A DNA stretch of 64,000 bases, taken from positions 434,001 through 498,000 of the forward strand of contig CAVQBL010000013.1 of NCBI GenBank assembly GCA_963710715.1. Reading direction: 5' to 3'. Below the pieces are notes generated by a model. That model saw only the letters and a list, made by a program, of their open reading frames with translations, searched no databases and had not been told where the DNA came from. Within the stretch, counting starts at the first letter, position 1. Each line of letters starts with the position of its first letter. Positions 45,022 to 55,074 of this stretch are shown here, one piece after another. This DNA comes from CAVQBL01 sp963710715. GTDB lineage: Bacteria > Pseudomonadota > Gammaproteobacteria > DSM-16500. The position numbers were made by a program, and so were the translations under genes.

Positions 45022-47133
45022 ATGCAACAGAGACAACGCAACATTATAAGTGTTAGCCCTTCCGTTTCCCCCGTTCCTGAAGGTTCTGACGATGAAGCAT
45101 TGGATGAGGCATTAGATGATATAAGCCTCGATGAGAAGCAAGATGTGGGTTTTAGTTTAGCACCCCGAGAGTTGTCCCCAGAGTTGCAGCAATGGCGTAG
45201 AAATTATTTTATTAAAGCCACGCAAGCAGTTGAAGCAAATAATTTAATTATGCTTAAGGCTCTGCTCGGCCCAAGCATATTTGGATTTGAGCAAAAAGCA
45301 GAACAAGAAAAATTACATCAGCGACACAATGAAAAAAAGAAATTGAGACTAGATTACGAAATAGAATGCATTAAAGCAGCAATAGATAAAGGCCAATCTA
45401 CTTTTAATAAGATGCCTGAAGTAAAGCTGCAACAAAATACAATTAGGCCAGCAGACTCTAAACAACCGCCTCAAACTGCTTTAGACGCGGGATCAGTTGA
45501 TATTATTATTGGAGATGTTCGAGGAGCCATCGAGGCAAAGCTTATCGAAATCAAAGAAGCTCTTAAAAAAGATATCAATATACAAGCACACAAATTAGCA
45601 GATCAGCGAAACATGAAAAAAGATCACGCTGAATCACGGTTTACAGAAGCCATGTTACAAATATATGAAAAAGAATTGTTAAGCATAAAAGACCCTCTGC
45701 TAAATACTGTAAATAACTATTTGGTAGCGTTTAAAAACACAAAAGATTTTAACCGCTTAATGCACAGCTTGAAAGCGCTGTTATCAAATAAGAAGAGAAA
45801 CGCAACAGCAATGCCTGTATCACCGTCTGCGCGTTTAACGCCTAAAGAACAAGCTATTTCTGACTATACAAAATGGCTAAGAAAAAATATTAACCACCCA
45901 GATCTTCTAATACATTACGAAAAATCACTACTATCAACGTTTATTCAAACAATAATAGGTTCGCAAATTGGAGAAGTCCCTTTAGCAAGTATGGTTGCTG
46001 ACACAGACCAGCTAGCCCAAGAGGAGAAAAACATAGAAAAGGGAGATACCCTTTTACATATAGCTCTAAGAATATTTGCTGCACGGCCATTACAACAACA
46101 GCATTTAATGCTCCCAATGATAAAGTTTCTCATGAAACGATGCTCACCTTATGTCAAAAATGACGCAGGTAAAACAGCATTTGATGTCGCGAATGATGTA
46201 ATAAACCGTCAGTTGCCTCCTAATGAAGAGAAGAGAGAAATTTATCCCACGTGGCCACTGGTTAGATTAGCAATTCAGTATACACCTGTGTTTAGCGATT
46301 ATGGTAATAAATCAAAAAAAGTTCTACTTTCATACTGTAAAAAAAATGAAAATATTTTAAGAAGAATAGATGCTAATATCTTCTGGCACTTAATTTATAG
46401 TGTAATATATAACATGCAAATTAAAATTGTTGATCGTTTAGAGGTAATCAAGATACTAGCTAAGCTTTTATATGAAGATCATTGTCAAAAATTAACGGAC
46501 GTTTCATTTTTGATAATGGTGAGGGCTCTTAACACAGTGTGTCAACGTGGAGCAAGAGGTACGTCTGGTCTATTTGATGACTTACTAAAAATCACGCCGA
46601 GAGAAATGAGTTTTCTATCCACTAAAATACAGTCTGCTCATGCTGAAGACCTTGCATGGGTCAAAGAGCAAGCCGAGAAACTAAAGGGGCCTGATGGGAA
46701 CGCTTATCTCCAGACAATGTTGGATAATGAAAGAAGAAGCCGCAAAGAGAAAGAAATAAGTCATATACAAGAAGTGCAAGAGCTAAGAACTACGCTTGCA
46801 GAACAAGATGCTAAACATTCGCAAGAAATAGGGGGGCTAAATGCTAAGCTTGCAAAACAGGAAGCTGATTTAGCTAATCTGTCACAAAAATATGAAAATA
46901 AAATGGAAGAGATCGATAAGCGTATGCGGGGAATGGTAAACAACAGAACATCCAGAGGAAGGATAGAGCATAGTCAGCCGCCTGACCAGGTCATGCCTAT
47001 AGTACCTACTCCTGGAGCATCTGTTCCCGCTGGTGCTGGTTCTAGAATGTTTGTTTCTCCTCGAACAAAGCAGATGCAGCCGATGCAGGTAACAACACAA
47101 CAGACACAGTCTTCATCCTGTGCAATATCTTAG
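45022..47133 (+). CDS. large effector-like protein: ankyrin-like segment plus coiled coil
   Basis: 703 residues, no signal peptide. An acidic N-terminus (EGSDDEALDEALDDISLDEKQD) leads into helices with a long charged segment (about 80-260). Residues about 345-400 read KGDTLLHIALRIFAARP..LMLPMIKFLMKRCSPYVKNDAGKTAFDVAND, an ankyrin-like pair. A coiled coil spans about 570-640 (SRKEKEISHIQEVQELRTTL ... YENKMEEIDKRM). A Pro/Gln-rich tail ends SSSCAIS. ATG 45022 with GGAG seven bases upstream; an in-frame TTG at 45004 is less likely. The function is unknown; the architecture suggests a secreted host-interacting protein. Confidence 0.75.
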   Translation: MQQRQRNIISVSPSVSPVPEGSDDEALDEALDDISLDEKQDVGFSLAPRELSPELQQWRRNYFIKATQAVEANNLIMLKALLGPSIFGFEQKAEQEKLHQRHNEKKKLRLDYEIECIKAAIDKGQSTFNKMPEVKLQQNTIRPADSKQPPQTALDAGSVDIIIGDVRGAIEAKLIEIKEALKKDINIQAHKLADQRNMKKDHAESRFTEAMLQIYEKELLSIKDPLLNTVNNYLVAFKNTKDFNRLMHSLKALLSNKKRNATAMPVSPSARLTPKEQAISDYTKWLRKNINHPDLLIHYEKSLLSTFIQTIIGSQIGEVPLASMVADTDQLAQEEKNIEKGDTLLHIALRIFAARPLQQQHLMLPMIKFLMKRCSPYVKNDAGKTAFDVANDVINRQLPPNEEKREIYPTWPLVRLAIQYTPVFSDYGNKSKKVLLSYCKKNENILRRIDANIFWHLIYSVIYNMQIKIVDRLEVIKILAKLLYEDHCQKLTDVSFLIMVRALNTVCQRGARGTSGLFDDLLKITPREMSFLSTKIQSAHAEDLAWVKEQAEKLKGPDGNAYLQTMLDNERRSRKEKEISHIQEVQELRTTLAEQDAKHSQEIGGLNAKLAKQEADLANLSQKYENKMEEIDKRMRGMVNNRTSRGRIEHSQPPDQVMPIVPTPGASVPAGAGSRMFVSPRTKQMQPMQVTTQQTQSSSCAIS

Positions 47134-47174
47134 AGCTGTATAAAATGAGAGTGCTAGGAGCAAAGGAGTAAGAA

Positions 47175-48965
47175 ATGACGGATAAAAAAGCCAAAAAACG
47201 TTCAGTGGACATTAACAAATATATTTTTGAAAAATGGCCATACTCAAGTTCCATTGATGAAAAAAATGGTGAAGTTAATAGTAGAATAAATCAATTCTAT
47301 AGTCTGTTAAAAAAACCGGTAAGCTGGTTTACACGACGTTCTCTGTCCGACTATGCAGACACCTGGAGTGAAAAAAAAGGGTTCGATAACAAAGATAAAA
47401 ATCAATTATTTAATGCCATTAAAACCGATTTAGATAGTTATAACCAAGCACCATGGTGGAAAAAATTAACCATTTGGTGGAAAGGTAATGGCGATATTGA
47501 TTACAAACGACGTTGGCGCGCCCATTATGAGTATGCGCAGATATTGGATAGATTACGAGATCTACTTTATAAAAATAAACAAAAAAATACACTTAATGAT
47601 AGAGAACATACTAAAATATTAGTGCAGGAATTAAATCATACAAAAAAAGAATTGGAAGTAACAAAGCCGTTCTTACCTGTTCCTTGGAGACAACAAATTA
47701 AGGAGATAACTACTTTGTTTGACAGGATGATTAAACAACTTAGTGACATGATATGGCCAACGCCTCCTGCTGAAAAAGTGTCAACTTCGACGGATCAGCA
47801 GACGCCGGAAAAAATACTAGCGGCCTATTCTACATTTCGTAGACAAATGCAAACACCAGCAGCAACCTCATCAAATTCTCGTCCCTATTTAACTTATGTG
47901 AAATGCTGTGCTTTCTTAAATTCAAAGCTAACAACTTCATTAAATGATTTACAAAAAAAATATGATGAGATGGCAAAGATTGAAGTAATAAAATCACTGT
48001 CGGCAAAAAAACAGCGAAAAATAAAAGAATATGGGGACACGCTTTTGGAGCTTAAGAGGGTTTATTCTAATCAAGTCCCGACTTTGCCTTCTGCTTCCTC
48101 TCTATCAAAACAACAGTCAAGAGAAAAAATGATTGAGCAAGCGCAAAGAATCGGTAGAGAAGATGCTAATGAGCTATTAGACAACAAGAGTAAACTATCG
48201 TCTTCTTCTCTCGTAATAAGCAAAACGAACGTTTTCTTCCCACCAGAAGTAGAAGCTTATGCAAATGTTAACAATGCAAAAAGCTGGACGTTATACGCAT
48301 ACCAATGCGGCTTGTTACAAATTCCTTTAAATAAGCTCACGACACTAACAGAAAAGGATGTGGCCAGCATATTTAGACAAAAAGTGTGGTTAAAATTACA
48401 CGATGATAAAGTCATAGCATATTCTCAATATCAACCTGATATGTCCAGTTTGACCGGTATAGAAAAAGAAAAATGGCAAAAACGTAATAGTGAAAGAACA
48501 GACAAAAGGCAAGAACTAGAAAAACATCGTGATATGTTGATAACTGCTTTGAAAACAGTAGGTACATTACCAAAAAACTTGGAACAGAACCCGTACATTA
48601 TTGAGACCTATCAAATAGGAGCAAAAACGATTGAAGCTCGACTTGATTCCAGTCACTTGCGCGATGAGAAAGCGTTAATACATATTTTTTCTCGCCAGAG
48701 ATTAGAGCAGAAAGAGCAGGAGCATGAACAGAAAAAGAAGGAGTTAGAAGATAGAATTGCAAAAAGAGAACAAATAATTGAACAGGTGCGAGCTTTAAAA
48801 AAACAACATCAAAATCCAAACACTCCCGCGGAAGAGAAAATTGCTATACTGCAAACTATTGAAGAGCAAGTAGTTGCTTTCAAAGAACTTCAAAATCAAA
48901 ATGAGGTTTTTACTGCTGCCTCGCAAACAACGGGTCATCAACCTGGGATGTGTGCTTCAAAATAA
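47175..48965 (+). CDS. large unknown helical/coiled-coil protein
   Basis: 596 residues, no signal peptide or TM segment. The N-terminal 120 residues contain a Trp-rich stretch (APWWKKLTIWWKGNGDIDYKRRWRAHYEYAQ). The middle is Lys/Thr-rich; the C-terminal 130 residues form a coiled coil (QRLEQKEQEHEQKKKELEDR and following). SD AAAGGAG upstream of ATG 47175. It is 41 nt after the preceding gene, suggesting co-transcription. Family not recognised; possibly a second effector-like gene of the block bracketed by the 27-bp inverted repeat. Confidence 0.7.
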   Translation: MTDKKAKKRSVDINKYIFEKWPYSSSIDEKNGEVNSRINQFYSLLKKPVSWFTRRSLSDYADTWSEKKGFDNKDKNQLFNAIKTDLDSYNQAPWWKKLTIWWKGNGDIDYKRRWRAHYEYAQILDRLRDLLYKNKQKNTLNDREHTKILVQELNHTKKELEVTKPFLPVPWRQQIKEITTLFDRMIKQLSDMIWPTPPAEKVSTSTDQQTPEKILAAYSTFRRQMQTPAATSSNSRPYLTYVKCCAFLNSKLTTSLNDLQKKYDEMAKIEVIKSLSAKKQRKIKEYGDTLLELKRVYSNQVPTLPSASSLSKQQSREKMIEQAQRIGREDANELLDNKSKLSSSSLVISKTNVFFPPEVEAYANVNNAKSWTLYAYQCGLLQIPLNKLTTLTEKDVASIFRQKVWLKLHDDKVIAYSQYQPDMSSLTGIEKEKWQKRNSERTDKRQELEKHRDMLITALKTVGTLPKNLEQNPYIIETYQIGAKTIEARLDSSHLRDEKALIHIFSRQRLEQKEQEHEQKKKELEDRIAKREQIIEQVRALKKQHQNPNTPAEEKIAILQTIEEQVVAFKELQNQNEVFTAASQTTGHQPGMCASK

Positions 48966-49074
48966 ATTTGCCGTGCTGGTGATTTTGTTGTGGCATTCAC
49001 TTACATGTTAAGTTAGCGTAAACAAGTGCTATAATTTTTAAGGAGACATTACTGCTTTAGGCAGAGGTCGCTGT

Positions 49075-49101
49075 TGAATTTTACAGATATTATGTAAAGT
49101 A
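49075..49101. repeat. 27-bp inverted repeat, right copy
   Basis: Exact reverse complement of 44020-44046. Lies between the second effector-like gene and the 31-bp hairpin. Confidence 0.85.
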
Positions 49102-49127
49102 TTAAAGTTAATATTCATTAATATACA

Positions 49128-49195
49128 ATAACTTACAAACCACAATAATTTTTATGTGCTGCAACACATAAAAATTATTGTGGTTTGTAAGTTAT
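49128..49195. repeat. perfect 31-bp-arm hairpin
   Basis: Arms 49128-49158 and 49165-49195 are exact reverse complements around a six-base loop CTGCAA. No T-run follows, so it is stronger and longer than an ordinary terminator. Surrounding sequence 48966-49248 has no gene. Confidence 0.9.
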
Positions 49196-49248
49196 TATGT
49201 GCAGTACACAAAAAAAATGTAATCTTTATAAGTAATTAAGAAAAAAAT

Positions 49249-49413
49249 ATTTATGAAAAAGAAAAATATCCTGATTTTGCTTATGACATGCCATTGCTTC
49301 TTTCTCCGTTATTTGTTTGGTCAATGGATGAAGCTTTTAGGTTAGTGAAAAATGAGCTGTTACCTTGTTTGCCTGGGGAAGGTTGGAAGAATGATCGTGC
49401 AGATATTCTTTGA
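49249..49413 (+). pseudogene. gene remnant without start
   Basis: About 54 codons of protein-like sequence (FAYDMPLLLSPLFVWSMDEA, then FRLVKNELLPCLPGEGWKND and a stop), with no ATG and no SD in that frame. Family not recognised. Probably the 3' end of a lost gene. Confidence 0.35.
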
Positions 49414-49451
49414 TGTAGTTCACGTATTATATTTGAGACAATAATTAGAAA

Positions 49452-49805
49452 TCATTCTAATATTGCAATATTTTTATTGCTACCAAAAAACCGACGATAA
49501 CCAAGTACCATTGCGAATCGGTACTTACATTCAGCACTATATTTCTGTCCTTTTTCATTGCTATCACGTTTATGAAAAATATTGTGAATTGTTCTATTGC
49601 CCAGACCATATTTTACATCGGTAATTTTATTCCAATACTCGCGGTTAACCCCACTTTCTCTAGAGTAATAAATTATAGGTCTATCAACAGGGCAAAAAAC
49701 TATATTGGAAAAGTTGTCACCAAATAATGATTTGTTAATTTCAATTGTTTGCTGAAAAAGTGTTCTTACCTTTGAGCCTATAGTGTTGACAAATAATTTA
49801 CCCAT
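49452..49805 (-). CDS. unknown 117-residue protein
   Basis: Begins MGKLFVNTIGSKVRTLFQQT and contains FCPVDRPIIYYSRESGVNREYW and a basic C-terminus (YRFAMVLGYRRFFGSNKN). No signal peptide and no recognised family. SD is weak. It is divergent from the membrane protein at 49848 and may be a fragment of a longer protein. Confidence 0.4.
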   Translation of the reverse strand: MGKLFVNTIGSKVRTLFQQTIEINKSLFGDNFSNIVFCPVDRPIIYYSRESGVNREYWNKITDVKYGLGNRTIHNIFHKRDSNEKGQKYSAECKYRFAMVLGYRRFFGSNKNIAILE

Positions 49806-49847
49806 GGTAATATTGAATAAATTTTAATCACAATCAAAAGATATACA

Positions 49848-50993
49848 ATGAATAGGCTATTTTTAGTAGACCTCCTAAGAGGCTTGGTCATGCTTTTAAT
49901 GACCATAGATCATACTCGCGATGTGTTTTCCACAGTCAATATTGGTGAGCATTTAGGTATTCATTTGCCGTGGACTTATTATTTTACTCGTTGGATAACG
50001 CATTTTTGCGCCCCCACTTTTGTTTTTTTATCTGGTCTATCTATTGCATTATGGATGCAAAAACACGCCATGCCACTTCGTCAAGCGCAATGGCATATCA
50101 TTAAAAGGGGTCTATTTATGGCCTTACTTGATATCACCATAGTCAGCCTTTTATGGGCTATTATTTTTAAAAATCAATCTGTGTTTGTTATTCATTTAGC
50201 AGTATTATGGGCAATTGGTTGCAGCATGATATTAATCGCATTGTTATTGAAGTTTTCTGCACGCACTATTTTTCTTATCGGGCTCACAATTCTCTGCGGC
50301 CAGAGCTTGCTTCAATTATATATTTCACCTACTTCTATTATTTCTATTTTGTTATTATATGGAAATAGTGAGTTTGTTTTTATTCCAGATGTATGTCGAA
50401 TCGTTTTTAAATATCCGGTTCTACCATGGTTTAGTATTGCTTGTATTGGCTATGCAACTGGTTATTATCTTACTCATACTCAACATACTTTAGCGAAGCA
50501 AACCCGTTTTTTTATATTATGTGCGTTTGGCAGCCTGTGCCTTTTTATTCTGTTACGAACATTTAATCTTTATGGTGAAGTGAATCTTTTTGTTTATCAT
50601 TCGGGTGCATTTTTATCAACTGTCTACTCTTTCCTTGATGTCACTAAATATCCACCTTCATTACAGTTTGCTCTTATCACTTTGCTACTTTCCTGGTGTA
50701 TGCTAGCTTGTAGGCCATTGCTTGAGCGCCAATTACATCACCCTATATTGTCAACGATTAATCAGTTTGGACAAGCTGCATTGTTCTATTATCTTTTACA
50801 TCTTATATTGCTTTGTTTGTATTTCTTTTTGTTTAGCCAAATTCACCCAGAACAATCGATTAAAACAGATAATATTTTGGTAGTGTATGGGCTCACTGTA
50901 TTGGTGGTTGTGACTGCTTATCCTATCTTGTTATTGTTTAAAAAGACGCGCGATAAATATAAAGATACTTATCCGATCCTAAGCTATATTTGA
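49848..50993 (+). CDS. DUF1624/heparan-alpha-glucosaminide acetyltransferase-like membrane protein
   Basis: 381 residues with about ten TM helices. The N-terminal signature RLFLVDLLRGLVMLLMTIDHTRDVF and FCAPTFVFLSGLSIALW are typical of DUF1624, related to HGSNAT acyltransferases that move acyl groups across membranes. Substrate unknown. Located in the inner membrane. No SD stands out. It is divergent from the small gene at 49452 and convergent with the SWIM gene. Confidence 0.8.
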   Translation: MNRLFLVDLLRGLVMLLMTIDHTRDVFSTVNIGEHLGIHLPWTYYFTRWITHFCAPTFVFLSGLSIALWMQKHAMPLRQAQWHIIKRGLFMALLDITIVSLLWAIIFKNQSVFVIHLAVLWAIGCSMILIALLLKFSARTIFLIGLTILCGQSLLQLYISPTSIISILLLYGNSEFVFIPDVCRIVFKYPVLPWFSIACIGYATGYYLTHTQHTLAKQTRFFILCAFGSLCLFILLRTFNLYGEVNLFVYHSGAFLSTVYSFLDVTKYPPSLQFALITLLLSWCMLACRPLLERQLHHPILSTINQFGQAALFYYLLHLILLCLYFFLFSQIHPEQSIKTDNILVVYGLTVLVVVTAYPILLLFKKTRDKYKDTYPILSYI

Positions 50994-51032
50994 TGCTGAA
51001 AGTGTAAGGGAAAAAAGGTCATATATGGACTC

Positions 51033-51953
51033 TTAAGAGTTTTTTGAAGAGGATGAATCGTCTTCTTCGCTAACACGCGCTTGAGGTGGCTTTGGTTTTT
51101 TTGTATTCTTTTTTCTTGCAGTTGTGGGAGCTTTCTTGGTTTTGGCTAGTTTTTTCGTATGAGATGTACTTTTTTTAGTTTTTGATATAGCGCTATCTTT
51201 TAAGGATTTTTCTGGAGCGCCTATGTCAATATCAATGCCAAACAAGGATGACAAGTCAGATTCATCGAGCGCTGTTTTGCTTTGTTTGCGATGTGATTGT
51301 GTCAGCTTATCTGTTCCGGCAGCTTCCGTAATTAAATCAATATGATCAACTTGTCGTAGTAAGAATAAATGCTCTGGCTGTGAATCGAGCCGTGCGCCAA
51401 CCCCGTATAAAACCGCGGCAACATGTTTACACATGCTGGCATAATCAGGGCAAGAGCAGTCAACTTTAATTTCATTGGGATGGGGAAATAAACCTTGTTC
51501 TTTATGGGTAATGATTTCCATAACTGCTTTGGAAAATTTTCCTTGCAGCAATTCTATTAGTGAATCGATTTTCCCAGCGCATTGTTTAACTAAGGATTTC
51601 CATTTTGATTCGTGCACTGCTTTAATAGTAATGTCAACGTTATAAATGGATGATCCGCTGACCATTGCGTTGATTTGGCCTTTTTGAATTTTTAAGTCGA
51701 TAACAGAACCATTACGTACATAGGATCGACCACGAGGTAAACGGTTTTCATAATCACTGTAAGATTCGAGGTGGTGGCACCAAGCTTTTCCCCAGAATGT
51801 GTTAGCAATAGTGCGTCCTTGGAGAACGACGGGGCTAACATCTTGGCCTTTTTTCTTGAGCTGAGCCACTTTTTTTGCAGCGTTTTCTTTTCTGTCAGCG
51901 ACAGAAACGTAGGGTGCCCAACGATCATATCTATTACGACTATACCAGCCCAT
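51033..51953 (-). CDS. SWIM zinc-finger protein partner of a SNF2 helicase
   Basis: 306 residues. N-terminal RYDRWAPYVSVADRKENAAK and GRTIANTFWGKAWCHHLESYSDYENRLPRGR match a conserved SWIM-domain family. The zinc finger is at VDCSCPDYASMCKHVAAVLYGVGARLD (CxCx7-8CxH). The C-terminal 70 residues are Lys/Ser/Thr-rich and probably disordered. It lies 35 nt downstream of the SNF2 gene on the same strand; such pairs are common and thought to act together on DNA or chromatin-like complexes. Function is inferred from the pairing. Confidence 0.88.
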   Translation of the reverse strand: MGWYSRNRYDRWAPYVSVADRKENAAKKVAQLKKKGQDVSPVVLQGRTIANTFWGKAWCHHLESYSDYENRLPRGRSYVRNGSVIDLKIQKGQINAMVSGSSIYNVDITIKAVHESKWKSLVKQCAGKIDSLIELLQGKFSKAVMEIITHKEQGLFPHPNEIKVDCSCPDYASMCKHVAAVLYGVGARLDSQPEHLFLLRQVDHIDLITEAAGTDKLTQSHRKQSKTALDESDLSSLFGIDIDIGAPEKSLKDSAISKTKKSTSHTKKLAKTKKAPTTARKKNTKKPKPPQARVSEEDDSSSSKNS

Positions 51954-51988
51954 GTGTTTTCACATCCCTTTTTAACGAAATCCGAATA

Positions 51989-54757
51989 TTAACATTCCGC
52001 CATTGCTTGGTGAATATCTAACGAAACAATTTTCATTAATTCATCATTGGAAAGTTCAGTTAATGAAATTTCACTGTCGGCTGTGAGTATCTCTTGAGAT
52101 AATGTTTTTTTAGCTGTAATCAGGGCATCAATTTTTTCTTCAATTGTGCCGCGACAAATAAACTTATGTACCAGGACATTCTTTTTTTGCCCGATGCGGT
52201 AAGCGCGATCAGTTGCCTGGTTTTCAACAGCAGGATTCCACCAGCGATCAAAGTGTATCACATGCGAAGCGTTGGTGAGGTTTAAGCCTGTTCCACCTGC
52301 TTTGAGTGATAACACAAAAAAAGGTGGCCCTAATTCTTGTTGAAAAGCTTCGACAAGCTGTGGGCGTTTTTTTATTGACGTATCACCTTGTAATATCAAA
52401 CCTTCTCTTCCAAATACGTTGCTGAGCAGTTGGGAAAGTGCCGGAATGATTTCACGAAATTGGGTGAATACCAGAACTTTTTCTTGCTTGGCTGCAATTT
52501 CTTCACAAATTTCTTGTAATCGGCTGAATTTGCCACTGGCATCTCTATCATATTGCTCGTGCCCTAACCCTAGCCATTGGGCGGGATGATTGCAAATTTG
52601 TTTAAAGCGTATGAGATAGGATAGAACAAGACCGCGGCGTTGAATTCCTTCAGTATTTTCAAGTTGGTGACTCAACTCAGTCAGTGCTTGGTTATACAAG
52701 CTGACTTGTTGTTTGCTCAACGTACAAAATGCTTGTAGTTCTGTTTTATCGGGCAAGTCCTCGATAATACGTTTGTCGCTTTTCAAGCGTCTTAAAATAT
52801 AAGGACTCACTAATTTTCGGATAGCGGTGAAAAAATGAGCGTCATTTTTTTTATCTGTCTGTTCAGAGTTTTTAGGGGCAAGATTTTTTCCATAATCACT
52901 CAGTGTTTTGCTCGAACCTAATAACCCGGGAGACGTGAAATCGAATAGTGACCAAAGATCTGTTAAACGATTCTCGATAGGTGTTCCTGTTAAAGTAAAA
53001 CGAACTTTACTTTTTAATGCTTTTACAGCACGTGTTTGTTTGGTAGTAGGATTTTTAATCGTTTGAGCTTCATCGAGTATGAGAACATTCCATTGAATGT
53101 CATTGAGCCAGGGGGATCGATGTATAAAACCATAAGTCGTGATCACTAAATCAAAAGAATTTAATTGTTCAGATGATATGTTTGTGTTGTTGATAGAGCT
53201 GTGAGCAATCCAAATTTTAAGATCAGGAGTAAAACGTGCAATTTCAGTTTGCCAGTTGCCTAGCAAGGAAGCAGGAACAATTAAAAGGCTGGGAATGTTT
53301 AATCTTTGCTTAGAGCTTGCAGAGGCATGCTTAATTAATAATAGCAACGATAAAATTTGAATGGTTTTTCCTAGCCCCATGTCATCGGCTAAGCAGCCGC
53401 CCAGTTTTAAACAATAGAGTAGCCATAACCATTGGACACCTGCTAATTGATAAGGGCGTAAGGTTGCATGCAGATGTTTTTTAAGTAGCTTGCTAACATT
53501 GTTTGCATCGGAGTTTTCTGGATTGCGTAACGTATTTAATACCTCTTCTAACCAATCACCCGCTGTAACGAATGACCATTCAGCGACATCGGCTGTTTTA
53601 ACGTTATTTTCTTGAGAGGTTGTGATACCAGCTAGTAAACGCATGCCTTCTGCAAAAGTTAGGCCATTATTTTTGACTTGGTTTTGAATATTTTTCCAGT
53701 GGGATAGCACATCTTGTAACTTTTCATTATCTATCTCTACCCATTGGCCTTTGATTTTGACAAACTTGTCAGTCGAAGAAAGAATTTTTTTCCATTCATT
53801 TTCAGATAATTTCTCGCCGTTTGCTAAGGCTACATGCATATTAAAGTCCATCAGAGCATCCAAACCCAATGCAGAGGTTTTCTCCTTACCAATTGTGACT
53901 GAAACTTGCGGACGAGAAGGCTTTTTCGGGTTCCACCAATTTGGAACGCGCACTATGACGCCTGCTGATTCAAATAAAGGAATATCTTTTAAAAACTGAT
54001 ATGCTTCTTTCGCGCTCCAAGCAAGTGGTTGAAAGATATCGCCGCAGTCGGTTAATTCTTTTATAAAGCTGCTTTGCTCTGCTGCTTTTTGCATAGGAAT
54101 TAATAAGGCAAGCAAGGCGGATTTATTTTTTTCACCAGCATATTCTTCCAGAGCGCGTTTCAATGGTAAATGCTGTACTTTGGTGCCATGAATCAAATGA
54201 GAAGTATAGGTAGCTAAGAAGGCAAAGGGGAGTTGATCATCATTTTTGTTTTCAGCTAGGTGAAAACAAATTCGGCCAACTTGGTTCCATGATGGATTAT
54301 ATTGGTTGAGATAATCTTGTAAAGTGGTTTGGGATTTTCTCAATTCAAATGCCAAATGCTCAGACAATGCATTCCATATAGTTTCCAGTACATCTGTATT
54401 GAGATATTCTGAACCTATCATAAAAGGTGCCTGGCTGATGAGTTCTTGCTTTTCTTGTAGTGAAGGGACTGTAATAGTATTTTGGTATTTTGATGTCTCG
54501 TATTGCTTACATGCTTCTGTTACAAGCTGGCGGGCCAATTTTTGCCAAAATAAAAAAGAGGGAGGTAGTGTAGCTGCGAAATTTCTAATGCCCAAATGCA
54601 ATAGTCCAGTGAAGGAGCTTTCTTCAAAAAGTGACTGAATTTTCTTCGCAATAGTCAACGGCAAAAATTCTTGAGCGTTTAACCCTGTGTCTAAATAAAG
54701 ATGGCCGGCTGGAGATAAAGCGAGGGTCAGTGGGATTGTATTGTCTTGTTCTGTCAT
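51989..54757 (-). CDS. SNF2/RapA-family DEAD-like helicase
   Basis: 922 residues. An N-terminal domain (about 1-440) resembles the SNF2-associated bacterial domain. The helicase core follows: YQLAGVQWLWLLYCLKLGGCLADDMGLGKTIQ (motifs Q/I), ILDEAQTIKNPTTKQ (motif II, DEAQ), FTLTGTPIENRL (III), LVFTQFREI, LILQGDTS, LSLKAGGTGLNLTNASHVIHFDRWWNPAVENQATDRAYRIGQ (V-VI). An ATP-dependent translocase, probably acting on DNA. Upstream of it is a 300-bp region with no complete gene; downstream is its SWIM partner. Confidence 0.93.
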   Translation of the reverse strand: MTEQDNTIPLTLALSPAGHLYLDTGLNAQEFLPLTIAKKIQSLFEESSFTGLLHLGIRNFAATLPPSFLFWQKLARQLVTEACKQYETSKYQNTITVPSLQEKQELISQAPFMIGSEYLNTDVLETIWNALSEHLAFELRKSQTTLQDYLNQYNPSWNQVGRICFHLAENKNDDQLPFAFLATYTSHLIHGTKVQHLPLKRALEEYAGEKNKSALLALLIPMQKAAEQSSFIKELTDCGDIFQPLAWSAKEAYQFLKDIPLFESAGVIVRVPNWWNPKKPSRPQVSVTIGKEKTSALGLDALMDFNMHVALANGEKLSENEWKKILSSTDKFVKIKGQWVEIDNEKLQDVLSHWKNIQNQVKNNGLTFAEGMRLLAGITTSQENNVKTADVAEWSFVTAGDWLEEVLNTLRNPENSDANNVSKLLKKHLHATLRPYQLAGVQWLWLLYCLKLGGCLADDMGLGKTIQILSLLLLIKHASASSKQRLNIPSLLIVPASLLGNWQTEIARFTPDLKIWIAHSSINNTNISSEQLNSFDLVITTYGFIHRSPWLNDIQWNVLILDEAQTIKNPTTKQTRAVKALKSKVRFTLTGTPIENRLTDLWSLFDFTSPGLLGSSKTLSDYGKNLAPKNSEQTDKKNDAHFFTAIRKLVSPYILRRLKSDKRIIEDLPDKTELQAFCTLSKQQVSLYNQALTELSHQLENTEGIQRRGLVLSYLIRFKQICNHPAQWLGLGHEQYDRDASGKFSRLQEICEEIAAKQEKVLVFTQFREIIPALSQLLSNVFGREGLILQGDTSIKKRPQLVEAFQQELGPPFFVLSLKAGGTGLNLTNASHVIHFDRWWNPAVENQATDRAYRIGQKKNVLVHKFICRGTIEEKIDALITAKKTLSQEILTADSEISLTELSNDELMKIVSLDIHQAMAEC

Positions 54758-55074
54758 TTTGTAACCACGATAATGTCGGTAATGTGTTTTAAAAGTATAT
54801 CGAATGATGTGTATGGAAAGCTATATTTGTTATTGTTAAAGACACGCGTGTTAATCTGTATCAAGATCCACATGATTCTGAAAAAAGCAAAAAAGAACAA
54901 GAAGAGGGTGAAGCTGCAAAACTACTAAACGATGAAGTGGATAAGCTAGGAGCTGCAGTACTATTGTGCAGATAACGTACCATAAATAATCTTTTAACTA
55001 ATTTGTTATATCAGCTGAGAACCATCTAATATTCGGTGTCACATTGATGACACCAATTCGTTCAACACATTTAA
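54758..55074. other. intergenic region with a charged ORF fragment
   Basis: At about 54826-54975 a frame without ATG reads WKAIFVIVKDTRVNLYQDPH, then a Lys/Glu-rich stretch and LNDEVDKLGAAVLLCR. It may be a remnant of a coiled-coil or stress-type protein. I see no promoter, RNA gene or other repeat. Confidence 0.3.
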
